Below, one piece after another: positions 1 through 9,076 of a DNA stretch of 64,000 nucleotides. Where the stretch lies: the NCBI RefSeq assembly GCF_037039395.1, contig NZ_CP146242.1, positions 3,607,001-3,671,000 on the forward strand. The letters run 5' to 3'. Under the pieces are notes generated by a model. That model saw nothing but the letters and a program-made list of their open reading frames with translations. It searched no databases and was not told the DNA's origin. Both the position numbers and the translations under genes were made by a program. This DNA comes from Agrobacterium vitis. Lineage in GTDB: Bacteria > Pseudomonadota > Alphaproteobacteria > Rhizobiales > Rhizobiaceae. The stretch's first letter is position 1. Each line of letters begins with the position of its first letter.

Positions 1-54
1 GCGGAAGATGTGATCGCTACCGATCCTGCACCTCAGACGGACAGTGAAAGCTGA
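1..54 (+). CDS. C-terminal end of an unidentified protein (partial)
   Basis: An open frame enters from the left edge and ends at TGA 52-54, giving an acidic, polar tail that ends in DSES. A strong terminator follows 25 bases later, which supports this being the true end of a plus-strand gene. Too little is present to name a family. Confidence 0.5.
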   Translation, partial: AEDVIATDPAPQTDSES

Positions 55-79
55 TTGAGGGTTTTACATTTTAAAATCA

Positions 80-114
80 AAGCCATGGCAATAATTGTTG
101 CCATGGCTTTTTTT
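80..114 (+). terminator. Rho-independent terminator of the partial left-edge gene
   Basis: A perfect 12-bp inverted repeat (80-91 with 98-109, arm AAGCCATGGCAA) with a 6-base loop runs into a T-run at 108-114. It ends the plus-strand gene; its reverse could also stop transcripts of the minus-strand LysR gene. Confidence 0.85.
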
Positions 115-175
115 ATGGGTTCGGTACAGCCCATCGTTTAGGGAAGACAGCAACAGCCGTGGTTTCCTGGTTGTC

Positions 176-1108
176 TCAGGTCTCTTTATTACCCGGATCA
201 CCCGGCTTTTCACCGATGAGATCAATGAATGCCCGAAGCGGTCTCGGCATGAATCTATTCGAAAAGTAGAGACGAGGACCGTCGAAGGGTGGCGACCATT
301 CATCGAGAACGGGTTCAAGCTCCCCGGTCTCCAGATAGGGTTGAAGCCAGTTTTCGAAAGTACCGATAATTCCGCAGCCAGAGCAGGCCAGGGATATGGC
401 GGCAGATGCGGCATCGACGCCCAGGATCAGACGGCCCGGCGGATCTATGGTGATCGCTTCGTTATCTTTTTCGAACTCCCATAGCACCAGCGCTCCACTT
501 GAAAAACGCAAGCGGATACAGTCATGGGCGACCAACTCTCGCGGATGATTGGGCGTGCCGCGTTTCTTCAGGTAGGACGGTGCAGCGGCCAGCACGACCC
601 GCTGCTGTCTGGGACCAATCGGTATGGCAATCATGTCCTGCGCCAGATGCTCCCCATACCGTATCCCCGCATCGCAGCCAGCGGCTGTGATGTCGACAAG
701 CCGGTCATCCACCATGATTTCCACCCTTACCTCAGGATAACGGCGCAGGAACCGGTCGATCAGCGGCGGCAAAATATCGACCATGACCGCCCCGGTGACA
801 TTCAGCTTCAACAGACCACGGACTTCCTGCCGAGTATTCATGGCGTCGAGTAATGCCGCTCGCGTTTCACGGAAGACCGGAGCTAAACGCTCAACCAGGG
901 CACGGCCCGCCTCTGTTGGAGCGATTGATCTGGTCGTGCGGATCAAGAGTGGAGTGTTCAGTCTTTTCTCAAGCAGCGCAATCTTGTCGCTGATGGTTGA
1001 GGGCGAAAGACCAAGCCGTTTGGCCGCAGCTCTAAATCCGCCTGCGTCGCAGACTGCGAGTAACACGGTGAGGTCATCAAGATAAAGCTGATCTGCATTG
1101 TTCGGCAT
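176..1108 (-). CDS. LysR family transcriptional regulator
   Basis: A DNA-binding transcription factor of about 310 residues, the usual LysR length. The N-terminal 60 residues hold the helix-turn-helix (AAAKRLGLSPSTISDKIALL), followed by the effector-binding domain with its typical VRVEIMVDD and GCDAGIRYG segments. An upstream TTG at 1144 is in frame, but the ATG at 1108 gives the normal LysR start shortly before the helix-turn-helix. The gene is divergent from the VOC gene at 1199, with about 90 bp between them. Regulation of that neighbour and of itself is the usual LysR arrangement and is inferred. The effector is unknown. Confidence 0.85.
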   Translation of the reverse strand: MPNNADQLYLDDLTVLLAVCDAGGFRAAAKRLGLSPSTISDKIALLEKRLNTPLLIRTTRSIAPTEAGRALVERLAPVFRETRAALLDAMNTRQEVRGLLKLNVTGAVMVDILPPLIDRFLRRYPEVRVEIMVDDRLVDITAAGCDAGIRYGEHLAQDMIAIPIGPRQQRVVLAAAPSYLKKRGTPNHPRELVAHDCIRLRFSSGALVLWEFEKDNEAITIDPPGRLILGVDAASAAISLACSGCGIIGTFENWLQPYLETGELEPVLDEWSPPFDGPRLYFSNRFMPRPLRAFIDLIGEKPGDPGNKET

Positions 1109-1198
1109 ACCGGACAAGCTATCCGTATTGCAGGTGATTTTCAATCACCAGAGCCGAGACTAGATGTCGTTGGGTGAGAGCAATCAAGGAGAAAAACA

Positions 1199-1666
1199 AT
1201 GCCCGTCCAACTGCAAAATGCCTCGCCCTCCAGTCCGTTTGCCTCGTGGAAAGGGCAACATGCTGGCATACGCGTGCCTGATTTCGCTGCGTGTGTCGCC
1301 TGGTATCGAGAAAAGCTCGATTTCAGATTGGTTCAGTCGATGACTTTTGGCGCCACCACATTCGGATTTCTCGCGCCCGCCGTCGATAATGGGTTTCGCC
1401 TCGAAATTCTCGCCAATCCCAACGGTATTGAGCGGCCCGCTTACACGGACCTTCCAGACAGCCATAAGATCATGGGGTGGCATCATATCTGCTTCAGCAC
1501 GGATAATCTGCATGACAGCGTGGATGAGTTGAAGCGCCGGGGTGTGGCAATGGTCAGCGAACCCATTGATGTCAAAGAACTCGGTATCCGTTTTGTGTTC
1601 CTTGCTGACCCATGGGGCAATCTGTTTGAGCTTATGCAGCCTCTCCAGGACCCAAGCGATAATTGA
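1199..1666 (+). CDS. VOC-superfamily (glyoxalase/dioxygenase fold) protein
   Basis: A 155-residue protein with the vicinal-oxygen-chelate fold. HAGIRVPDFAACVAWYREKL opens the first beta-alpha-beta unit, and a second unit has HHICFSTDNLHDSVDELKRRG followed by DPWGNLFELMQP. The His and Glu positions typical of VOC metal ligands are present (HAG, HHI, FEL). A clear ribosome site (AAGGAG) lies 7 bases before the ATG. It is divergent from the LysR gene and converges on copA with a 17-bp gap. VOC proteins include lyases, dioxygenases and resistance proteins; the substrate cannot be read here. Confidence 0.8.
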   Translation: MPVQLQNASPSSPFASWKGQHAGIRVPDFAACVAWYREKLDFRLVQSMTFGATTFGFLAPAVDNGFRLEILANPNGIERPAYTDLPDSHKIMGWHHICFSTDNLHDSVDELKRRGVAMVSEPIDVKELGIRFVFLADPWGNLFELMQPLQDPSDN

Positions 1667-1683
1667 TGGATAAGGACGCTTGC

Positions 1684-4149
1684 CTATAGCGGCTTTAGTC
1701 TCCGCAGCCGGAGTGCGTTGGTCAGCACGAAGACGCTGGACAGTCCCATCGCACCGGCGGCGAAGATCGGCGATAGCAATGTTCCATTGACGGGGTAGAG
1801 CAGACCAGCCGCCAGCGGGATCAGCAGGACATTATAGGCAAAGGCCCAGAACAGGTTCTGGCCGATATTGCGGATCACCGCCTTGCTGATGGCGATGGCA
1901 CGCGCCACGCCTTGCAGGTCGCCGGACATCAGCACGACATCGGCGCTCTCGATGGCGATATCGGAGCCGGTGCCAACTGCGATGCCGATATCGGCGGAAG
2001 ACAGGGCCGGGGCATCGTTGATGCCATCGCCAACGAAGGCGAGCTTGCTTCCATCCTTGCGAAGACCGGCAATCGCCGCCACCTTACCGTCGGGCAGAAC
2101 CTCAGCAATCACCGTATCGATGCCGAGTCGGGCGGCGATGGCCTCGGCGGTGCGGCGGTTATCGCCGCTGATCATCGCCACCTTGAGGCCAAGGTCGTGC
2201 AAGGCGCGGATTGCCGCCGGTGTGCTTGCCTTGATCGGGTCGGCGACGGCCATCAGAGCGGCGACTTTGCCATCAATTGCCAGATAGAGCGGGGTTTTTG
2301 CGTCCAAACCGAGCCGTTTGGCGTCCTCGGCAAATGCGGAGAGATCGATGCCATGCCGGATCAGCGCCCGGTCGGCACCAACAAGCACCTGATGGCCGGA
2401 GACGATGCCGGTGATACCGTAGCCCGGCTCTGCGACGACGTCGGTTGCGATCTGGTGAGGGGCCTGTTCAGCCTCGGCAGCGGCCAGGATGGCTTTGGCA
2501 ATCGGGTGTTCGGAGCGCGCCTCAAGGCTGGCTGCAAAGGACAAGATGTCGGCACGGGAAAAGCCCTCTGCCATTACCAGATCGGTCAGTTCCGGTCTGC
2601 CTTCGGTCAGCGTGCCGGTCTTGTCGAGAGCGACGATTGACACATCGCGCAGGCTTTGCAAGGCTTCGCTTCTGCGAAACAACACGCCCAACTCGGCGGC
2701 GCGGCCGGTGCCAACCATGATCGAAGTCGGTGTTGCCAGCCCCATGGCGCAGGGGCAGGCGATGATCAACACCGCAACTGCATTGACCAGCGCATAGCTG
2801 AGCGCAGGCGCAGGGCCGAGCAATAGCCAGAGAATGAAGGTGAGCAGAGCCGCCGCGATCACAGCAGGTACGAACCAGCCAGTAATGCGGTCCACCATCC
2901 CTTGAATCGGCAGTTTCGAGCCTTGGGCGGTTTCCACCATGCGGATGATCTGGGAGAGAAGCGTGTCGGCGCCGACCTTGGTGGCGCGAAACCGGAAAGC
3001 ACCGTTTTTGTTGATGGTACCGCCGGTCACCGTGTCGCCATCCGCCTTTTCCACCGGTACCGGCTCACCGGTAATCATCGATTCGTCGATAAAAGAGCGG
3101 CCTTCGATCACCACGCCATCAACAGGAAGTTTTTCGCCTGGGCGGATTTCCAGGACATCGCCAACGATAACCGCGGCAATGTCGAGATCGATAGGCTTGC
3201 CGTCCCGGATCACCCTCGCTGTTTTGGGGCTGAGACCGATCAGCCGTTTGATGGCATCGCTGGTCCGGCCTTTGGCACGGCTTTCCAACGTGCGCCCCAG
3301 CAGGACCAGCGTGACGATAACGGCTGCCGCCTCAAAATAGACGTTTACGGTGCCCTGCGGCATCAGCCCCGGTGTGAACGTGGCAACCAGCGAATAGCCG
3401 TAGGCTGCGGATGCGCCCAGCACCACCAGAGAATTCATATCTGGATGAAGGCGAATGAGGTTTGGCACACCACGGCGAAAGAATGTCAGGCCGGGACCAA
3501 ACAGCACCAGCCCGGCCAGCAAGGCCTGAAGCACCCAGCTGGTCTGCATGCCAAGCGTGTTCATCACCCAGGAATGCAGGGCGGGAATGAGGTGCGAGCC
3601 CATTTCGATGATGAAGATCGGCAGCGTCAGGAGAAAGGCAACCACAGTCCTCTGCGTCAGGCGATGCGTCTCATCGGCGCGCCGGTCGGGCAGGGGTTCG
3701 AGGGAGGATGGTCCTTCCGGGTTGGCGGGTTTGCGGACATGATAGCCAGCCTGTTCCACGGCAGCCACGAGGGTCTGCCTATCCGTCTCTGCGGTGACGG
3801 TCACGGTGGCGCGTTCGGTTGCCAGATTGACCGCAGCTAAACTGACACCCGGCACGGCGGCCAATGCCTTTTCCACGCGCCGCACACAGGAGGCGCAGTT
3901 CATGCCGTCGATGTCCAGTTCGCGAGTTTCGATACGCGGCGTGTAGCCGGCCTGTTGAATGGCTGCCAGTACGGCGGCGAGATCCGGCTGCTGCGAAAAC
4001 TGCACGCTGGCCTTTTCACTGGCCAGATTGACCGAGGCGGACGATACGCCCGGCACGGCGGCAATCGCCTTTTCGACCCGCCGCACGCAAGAGGCGCAAT
4101 TCATGCCATCGATGGCGATGGTGGTTTCAAGGGTGTTGCTGGCATTCAT
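1684..4149 (-). CDS. copA: Copper-exporting P1B-1-type ATPase
   Basis: Pumps Cu(I) out of the cytoplasm using ATP. From the ATG at 4149 the protein is about 821 residues, with two N-terminal heavy-metal-binding domains (each GMNCASC, near C18/C21 and C85/C88), membrane segments, the actuator TGE (about 360), the transport motif CPC (about 465-467), the phosphorylated Asp in DKTGT (about D509), SEHP and GDGINDAP. An upstream in-frame ATG at 4179 overlaps the probable -10 element of a copper-controlled promoter, so the downstream start is preferred. Rhizobial orthologues are called actP or copA. No MerR/HmrR regulator gene lies nearby, so the controller must act from elsewhere. Confidence 0.95.
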   Translation of the reverse strand: MNASNTLETTIAIDGMNCASCVRRVEKAIAAVPGVSSASVNLASEKASVQFSQQPDLAAVLAAIQQAGYTPRIETRELDIDGMNCASCVRRVEKALAAVPGVSLAAVNLATERATVTVTAETDRQTLVAAVEQAGYHVRKPANPEGPSSLEPLPDRRADETHRLTQRTVVAFLLTLPIFIIEMGSHLIPALHSWVMNTLGMQTSWVLQALLAGLVLFGPGLTFFRRGVPNLIRLHPDMNSLVVLGASAAYGYSLVATFTPGLMPQGTVNVYFEAAAVIVTLVLLGRTLESRAKGRTSDAIKRLIGLSPKTARVIRDGKPIDLDIAAVIVGDVLEIRPGEKLPVDGVVIEGRSFIDESMITGEPVPVEKADGDTVTGGTINKNGAFRFRATKVGADTLLSQIIRMVETAQGSKLPIQGMVDRITGWFVPAVIAAALLTFILWLLLGPAPALSYALVNAVAVLIIACPCAMGLATPTSIMVGTGRAAELGVLFRRSEALQSLRDVSIVALDKTGTLTEGRPELTDLVMAEGFSRADILSFAASLEARSEHPIAKAILAAAEAEQAPHQIATDVVAEPGYGITGIVSGHQVLVGADRALIRHGIDLSAFAEDAKRLGLDAKTPLYLAIDGKVAALMAVADPIKASTPAAIRALHDLGLKVAMISGDNRRTAEAIAARLGIDTVIAEVLPDGKVAAIAGLRKDGSKLAFVGDGINDAPALSSADIGIAVGTGSDIAIESADVVLMSGDLQGVARAIAISKAVIRNIGQNLFWAFAYNVLLIPLAAGLLYPVNGTLLSPIFAAGAMGLSSVFVLTNALRLRRLKPL

Positions 4150-4178
4150 CGGTCTGGTTCCTATCCGGCTGCCAGCCA

Positions 4179-4209
4179 TAGATAAGGCTTCCCACTATGG
4201 GAATGTCAA
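4179..4209 (-). promoter_or_regulatory. CueR/HmrR-type copper-responsive promoter of copA
   Basis: Read on the minus strand, a -35 TTGACA (4209-4204) is followed by a 19-base spacer and TATCTA (4184-4179). The spacer holds the perfect inverted repeat TTCCCA-TAG-TGGGAA. An over-long 19-bp spacer with a dyad between the hexamers is the signature of promoters activated by MerR-family metal regulators, CueR/HmrR for copper ATPases. Transcription would begin near 4172, downstream of the first ATG at 4179. Confidence 0.8.
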
Positions 4210-4291
4210 GGCATGAACTGGAGAAATCTCAAGATTGCGAGATCGGCAGAATGCAATCTCCGGTCTGCCGTTTGAGGCGCATCGCCGCAGA

Positions 4292-4305
4292 TTGACTTAA
4301 GTCAA
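4292..4305 (+). promoter_or_regulatory. FixK/FNR-type box upstream of fixG
   Basis: TTGACTTAAGTCAA is a perfect 14-bp palindrome matching the rhizobial FixK/FNR half-site TTGA(C) with 4-base spacing. Its centre lies about 57 bases before the fixG ATG, which fits a class II activator site (centre at -41.5) and a short leader. It predicts induction at low oxygen. Confidence 0.85.
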
Positions 4306-4355
4306 GGTTTCAAAGGGCGGGACGTGAAAAACCTCTGATAACGAGAGGTGCCGTC

Positions 4356-5942
4356 ATGAATAGCAATGGGATAGAAACACGACCGGATGTCGAGCGTTTC
4401 ACCGCCGAGCCAGTGAATTCCGCAAAAATTCGCAGGCCGCTCTATGAAGCCCGCAAGAAGATCTTTCCAAAGCGCGCTTCGGGCCGTTTTCGGCAGTTTA
4501 AATGGTTGATCATGGCCATAACACTTGGGATCTACTATCTCACGCCCTGGCTGCGCTGGGATCGCGGTGCCTATGCCCCGGATCAGGCAGTGCTGATCGA
4601 TCTGGCGCATCGGCGGTTCTACTTCTTTTTTATCGAGATCTGGCCACAGGAGTTTTTCTTTGTCGCGGGCCTGCTGGTCATGGCTGGGTTTGGCTTGTTC
4701 CTGGTCACGTCCGCAGTCGGACGCGCCTGGTGCGGCTATACCTGTCCGCAGACGGTCTGGGTCGATCTGTTTCTGGTGGTCGAGCGCTTTCTGGAAGGCG
4801 ACCGCAATGCGCGAATCAAGCTGGACAGCGCGCCGTGGTCTCCATCGAAGATCTGGAAACGAGGTGCCAAGCATGTCACCTGGATCATCATCGGCGTGCT
4901 GACCGGCGGCGCGTGGATCTTCTATTTCGCCGATGCACCGAGCCTGCTGAAGGAGTTCGTCACCGGTCAGGCGGCTGGCGTTGCCTATGTCACCGTCGCC
5001 ATCCTCACCGCCACGACTTATGTATTCGGCGGACTGATGCGCGAGCAGGTCTGCATCTATATGTGTCCATGGCCGCGCATTCAGGGCGCCATGCTGGACG
5101 AAAAGTCGCTGGTCGTGACCTATAATGACTGGCGCGGCGAACCACGGACCCGCCATGCCAAGAAAGCCGCCGCAGCGGGTGAGTCTGTCGGCGATTGTGT
5201 CGATTGCAATGCCTGCGTGGTGGTCTGTCCGATGGGCATCGACATCCGCGAAGGCCAGCAGTTGGAATGCATTACCTGCGCGCTATGTATCGATGCCTGC
5301 GATGGGGTTATGGATAAGCTTGCCAAGCCGCATGGGCTGATCGCCTATGCGACACTGGAGGAATATCAGTCCAATATGGCGCTGGCGACTGATAGTGGTA
5401 CAAGGCCAATCGATCCCGATCGGGTCCGCAAGGCCGATGGCAGCTTTGTCGATTCCATCAGGCATTTCGATTGGCGGGTAATTTTCCGGCCCCGGACCTT
5501 GCTATATACAGTTGTCTGGTCCGCCGTCGGCGGCGGCCTGTTGTTTGCATTGATGACCCGCGACCGGCTGGACATCAACGTGCTGCATGACCGCAATCCG
5601 CAATATGTGCTGGAATCGAACGGCGCGATCCGAAACGGCTATACGGTGCGGCTGCTCAACATGATCCCGCAACCGCGCGACCTGACGGTCACGCTGGACG
5701 GCCTTCCCGACGCCACCATGAAGGTCAATGGCATGCAGGATCAGCCCGGCCGGTCGATAACTGTTACGGCGGAACCGGATGAGGCAACCACGCTGAAAAT
5801 CTACGTCACTCTTGCCGGTCGTGATGTGACGGAGGCCTCCGAGCCGTTCCGCTTTATCGTCAGTGATCCGAATTCCACCGAGCAAGCCATCTACAAGGCC
5901 ACATTTAACGGACCGGGCAACGGATCTGGAGAGAAAAAATGA
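4356..5942 (+). CDS. fixG: FixG/CcoG, membrane ferredoxin-like protein of cbb3 oxidase assembly
   Basis: A 528-residue membrane protein of the CcoG/RdxA family, implicated in Cu(II) reduction during cbb3-type cytochrome oxidase assembly. It has several N-terminal membrane spans with the motif WCGYTCPQTVW, then two [4Fe-4S] motifs at C281/C284/C287/C291 and C305/C308/C311/C315, another span, and a periplasmic C-terminal domain. It is the first gene of fixGHIS; its stop overlaps fixH by 4 bases. The FixK-type box lies just upstream. The fixNOQP structural genes, often directly upstream in rhizobia, are not in the window. Confidence 0.95.
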   Translation: MNSNGIETRPDVERFTAEPVNSAKIRRPLYEARKKIFPKRASGRFRQFKWLIMAITLGIYYLTPWLRWDRGAYAPDQAVLIDLAHRRFYFFFIEIWPQEFFFVAGLLVMAGFGLFLVTSAVGRAWCGYTCPQTVWVDLFLVVERFLEGDRNARIKLDSAPWSPSKIWKRGAKHVTWIIIGVLTGGAWIFYFADAPSLLKEFVTGQAAGVAYVTVAILTATTYVFGGLMREQVCIYMCPWPRIQGAMLDEKSLVVTYNDWRGEPRTRHAKKAAAAGESVGDCVDCNACVVVCPMGIDIREGQQLECITCALCIDACDGVMDKLAKPHGLIAYATLEEYQSNMALATDSGTRPIDPDRVRKADGSFVDSIRHFDWRVIFRPRTLLYTVVWSAVGGGLLFALMTRDRLDINVLHDRNPQYVLESNGAIRNGYTVRLLNMIPQPRDLTVTLDGLPDATMKVNGMQDQPGRSITVTAEPDEATTLKIYVTLAGRDVTEASEPFRFIVSDPNSTEQAIYKATFNGPGNGSGEKK

Positions 5943-6433
5943 GTGCTGAAAGCCCAAAGACCTTTGTTTTCACCGGCTGGCATATGCTGGCGTCGATCTG
6001 CTCTTTCTTTGGGGTGATCATCACCGTCAACCTGACCATGGCCTGGTATGCGGGCCATAGCTGGAGCGGCATGGTGGTGCAAAATACCTATGTCGCCAGC
6101 CAGCAATTCAACGACACGACAGCGCAGATCCGCAAGCTGCTGGATACCGGCATCCAGGGAACGATGACGATAAAGCAGGGGGCGATTACCTATGATCTCG
6201 CCATTCCCGGCAAGGGTCCTGTCATCGCCGATCAGGTGGTCGCCAATTTCAAGCGCCCGGTTGGTGAGCATCAGGATTTCACCGTTATGCTGACGCCAGC
6301 CGGTCCCGGGCACTTCACGGGCGATCATCCTGTCGATGACGGCCATTGGATTGTTGAGACCATTGCAACGCGTGACGGGCAATTGGTCATGCATGAAGCC
6401 AACCGGATGGCTGTCATCGGGGGTGAAAAATGA
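5939..6433 (+). CDS. fixH: FixH/CcoH, cbb3 oxidase assembly protein
   Basis: A 164-residue single-span membrane protein. The N-terminus (FTGWHMLASICSFFGVIITV) is the conserved FixH entry into the membrane helix, followed by a periplasmic domain with WSGMVVQNTYVASQQFN. CcoH is required for a stable cbb3 oxidase complex. ATG overlaps the fixG stop (ATGA), and its own stop overlaps fixI in the same way, so the genes are translationally coupled. Confidence 0.92.
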   Translation: MSAESPKTFVFTGWHMLASICSFFGVIITVNLTMAWYAGHSWSGMVVQNTYVASQQFNDTTAQIRKLLDTGIQGTMTIKQGAITYDLAIPGKGPVIADQVVANFKRPVGEHQDFTVMLTPAGPGHFTGDHPVDDGHWIVETIATRDGQLVMHEANRMAVIGGEK

Positions 6434-8793
6434 GTTGCTGCGCGGCGGGCTCGGAAGCGGCCCTCGACCTGGAACGCTCAGGGGCGCTGCTGCCATCCTC
6501 GGAAGAAATCCGACTGGCAAGCCGGGATCTGGGCGAGGGGTTGACCCAGGTGGATTTCAGCGTGCCCGGCGTCTATTGCGGCGCCTGCATCACCAAAATC
6601 GAGACGGCCTTGAAACGTCTGCCTGTTGTCGAGCGGGCCCGCGTCAACCTCTCCACCCGGCGCGTCGGTGTCGTCTGGCGGGCAAGGATTGCTGAAGAGG
6701 GGCCGTTCATCGACAGGGACGCAGGCCCGGTTATGTGCGATAGCGGCTTCGATCCGGTGGAGCTTGCGCGCACCATCGCTTCCGCCGGCTATAGTTGCCA
6801 CTTGTTCACACCCCAGGATCTGGCGTCCGATCTGCTCTTGAAGCAATTGATCCGGGCCGTCGCCGTTACCGGCTTTGCCGCCACCAATATCATGTTGCTG
6901 TCGGTCTCCGTCTGGTCCGGCGCGGATGCATCGACGCGGGATCTGTTCCACTGGATTTCGGCACTGATTGCCGCCCCGGCCCTGATCTATGGCGGACGGT
7001 TCTTCTATCAATCGGCCTGGACTGCGCTACGGCACCGGCGCACCAATATGGATGTGCCGATTGCCATCGGCATCTCGCTTTCCTATTTCTCGTCGCTGTG
7101 GGAAACCATTCATCACGGCGAACATGCCTATTTCGATGCGACGGCGTCGCTGCTGTTCTTCCTGCTGATCGGCCGGGCGCTGGACCATATGATGCGCGAC
7201 CGCGCCCGTTCGGCGATCAGCGGCCTGGCGCGTCTCAATCCGCGTGGCGCCACCGTTGTCGGCGCAGATGGCAGCCGGGAATACCGGCTGGTCGATGATA
7301 TCAAGGTTGGCGAACATGTCGCCATCTCCGCTGGCGAGCGTATCGCGCTAGATGGCACCGTCATCGCCGGGACCAGCGATCTCGATGTCTCCATCGTCAA
7401 TGGTGAAAGTGCGCCGCAAACCGTCGGACCCGGCGATGCCGTACAGGCGGGAACGCTCAGCCTCACCGGATCGCTGACGGTCAAGGCGACAGCGCAGGCA
7501 CGCGATTCCTTCCTCTCGGAAATCATCCGGCTGATGGAGGCGGCTGAAGGGGGCAAGGCGCATTATCGCCGCATCGCCGACCGGGCCTCGCAGCTCTATG
7601 CGCCCGTCGTTCATCTGCTGGCTCTGACCTCTTTCATTGTCTGGGGGCTTTATGACGGCGACTGGAAACATGCGCTGATGGTGGCGATTGCCGTGCTGAT
7701 CATTACCTGCCCTTGCGCATTGGGTCTGGCCGTGCCGGTCGTGCAGGTGGTGGCAGCGGGAAAGCTGTTCCAGCGCGGCATCATGGTCAAGGACGGCTCG
7801 GCAATGGAACGCCTGGCCAAGGTGGATGCCGTCGCCTTCGATAAGACCGGCACGCTGACACTTGGCCGCCCCATGCCCGTCGATATCAACAGGGCCAGCC
7901 CCGGCATGATCTCCATCGCCGCCGGGCTTGCTGCCCATTCCCGTCATCCGCTGTCACAGTCCCTGTGGCGCAGCGCCTCGTCCAATTACGCAGCCGGGGC
8001 GATCCGCAATTTCTCCGGTGTGACGGAAATTCCAGGTAGCGGCGTCGAGGCGGTCACGGCGGAAGGGTGCTACCGGCTCGGAAGCCGCCGCTTTGCGCTC
8101 GGCTCAGGCGAGGGCGAGGCCGATGGTCCAGCTTTGTCGGAAGTCATTCTTTCGCTGAATGGTTACAGTCTCGGGTGTTTCCGCTTCGAAGACAGTCTTC
8201 GCCCCAGCGCAGCGGAGGTTATTGCCGGGCTTCAGGCTGAGGGCATGAGGGTCACGATCCTGTCGGGAGACAGGAGGCCGGTGGTGAAGGCGCTTGCGGC
8301 AAGACTTGGCGTGGATGCGGCAGAGGCGGAGCTTTCGCCGTCCGGTAAGGCAAAATTTTGCGCGTCAGCGGACGAGGCCGGGCAGCATTTGCTGATGGTG
8401 GGCGATGGCATTAATGACGCGCCGGCGCTATCGGCGGCCTATGTCTCCATGGCACCGGCCACAGCAGCCGATGTCGGGCGTCAGGCCGCCGACTTTGTCT
8501 TCATGCATGACGGGCTCGATGCCGTGCCTTTCGCCATAAATGTCTCCCGCCGGGCAGGGCAGTTGATCCGCGAGAATTTCGTGCTGGCAATCGGCTATAA
8601 CGTGCTGGCCGTGCCGGTCGCGTTGCTGGGCTATGCGACACCGCTGATTGCCGCCATCGCCATGTCGACCTCCTCGATCATCGTGGTGGCCAATGCGCTG
8701 CGGCTAAACGGGTTGGGCGGATTTACCCGCAAGACCGACGCTCATGCCCTTCAACCGGCATCGAGCCACAAACCGCTGAGAATAGCCGCATGA
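6430..8793 (+). CDS. fixI: FixI/CcoI, copper P-type ATPase for cbb3 oxidase maturation
   Basis: A 787-residue P1B ATPase of the CopA2/FixI group, which delivers copper for assembly of cbb3 oxidase rather than for bulk detoxification. Visible are an N-terminal Cys pair (C3, C4), one metal-binding domain with CGAC (50-53), membrane segments, the CPC motif (427-429), DKTGT with phosphorylated D471, RHPLS and GDGINDAP. It is the second Cu-ATPase in 9 kb and has one metal-binding domain where copA has two. It overlaps fixH and fixS by 4 bases each. Confidence 0.95.
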   Translation: MSCCAAGSEAALDLERSGALLPSSEEIRLASRDLGEGLTQVDFSVPGVYCGACITKIETALKRLPVVERARVNLSTRRVGVVWRARIAEEGPFIDRDAGPVMCDSGFDPVELARTIASAGYSCHLFTPQDLASDLLLKQLIRAVAVTGFAATNIMLLSVSVWSGADASTRDLFHWISALIAAPALIYGGRFFYQSAWTALRHRRTNMDVPIAIGISLSYFSSLWETIHHGEHAYFDATASLLFFLLIGRALDHMMRDRARSAISGLARLNPRGATVVGADGSREYRLVDDIKVGEHVAISAGERIALDGTVIAGTSDLDVSIVNGESAPQTVGPGDAVQAGTLSLTGSLTVKATAQARDSFLSEIIRLMEAAEGGKAHYRRIADRASQLYAPVVHLLALTSFIVWGLYDGDWKHALMVAIAVLIITCPCALGLAVPVVQVVAAGKLFQRGIMVKDGSAMERLAKVDAVAFDKTGTLTLGRPMPVDINRASPGMISIAAGLAAHSRHPLSQSLWRSASSNYAAGAIRNFSGVTEIPGSGVEAVTAEGCYRLGSRRFALGSGEGEADGPALSEVILSLNGYSLGCFRFEDSLRPSAAEVIAGLQAEGMRVTILSGDRRPVVKALAARLGVDAAEAELSPSGKAKFCASADEAGQHLLMVGDGINDAPALSAAYVSMAPATAADVGRQAADFVFMHDGLDAVPFAINVSRRAGQLIRENFVLAIGYNVLAVPVALLGYATPLIAAIAMSTSSIIVVANALRLNGLGGFTRKTDAHALQPASSHKPLRIAA

Positions 8794-8939
8794 ACATGCT
8801 GATCTATCTCATTCCCATCGCACTTTTGATGGGTGGCATCGGCCTTGCGGCCTTTCTCTGGTCGCTGAAAAGCGGCCAATATGAGGATATGGATGGCGCG
8901 GCATGGCGCGTCATTACTGACGACGACGACCATCCCTGA
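8790..8939 (+). CDS. fixS: FixS/CcoS, small cbb3 oxidase maturation protein
   Basis: A 49-residue protein: one N-terminal membrane helix (LIYLIPIALLMGGIGLAAFL), then WSLKSGQYEDMDG and an acidic tail. The helix followed by W-x-x-K-x-GQ-Y-x-D is the CcoS signature. CcoS is needed for cofactor insertion into the cbb3 oxidase. The ATG overlaps the fixI stop (ATGA), completing the four-gene operon. Confidence 0.93.
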   Translation: MNMLIYLIPIALLMGGIGLAAFLWSLKSGQYEDMDGAAWRVITDDDDHP

Positions 8940-9076
8940 TTATTGATTTGCCAATCATTTATGCATCTGCCGTCACGCATCCTTGTCTGTGCCATTTCAT
9001 GTTGCATCTTGCTCCCCTGCGAAAGGAGTGCCAAAACAGCGCTGTCGTTTTTGGTTGAATGAAATGGAGCATGGTT

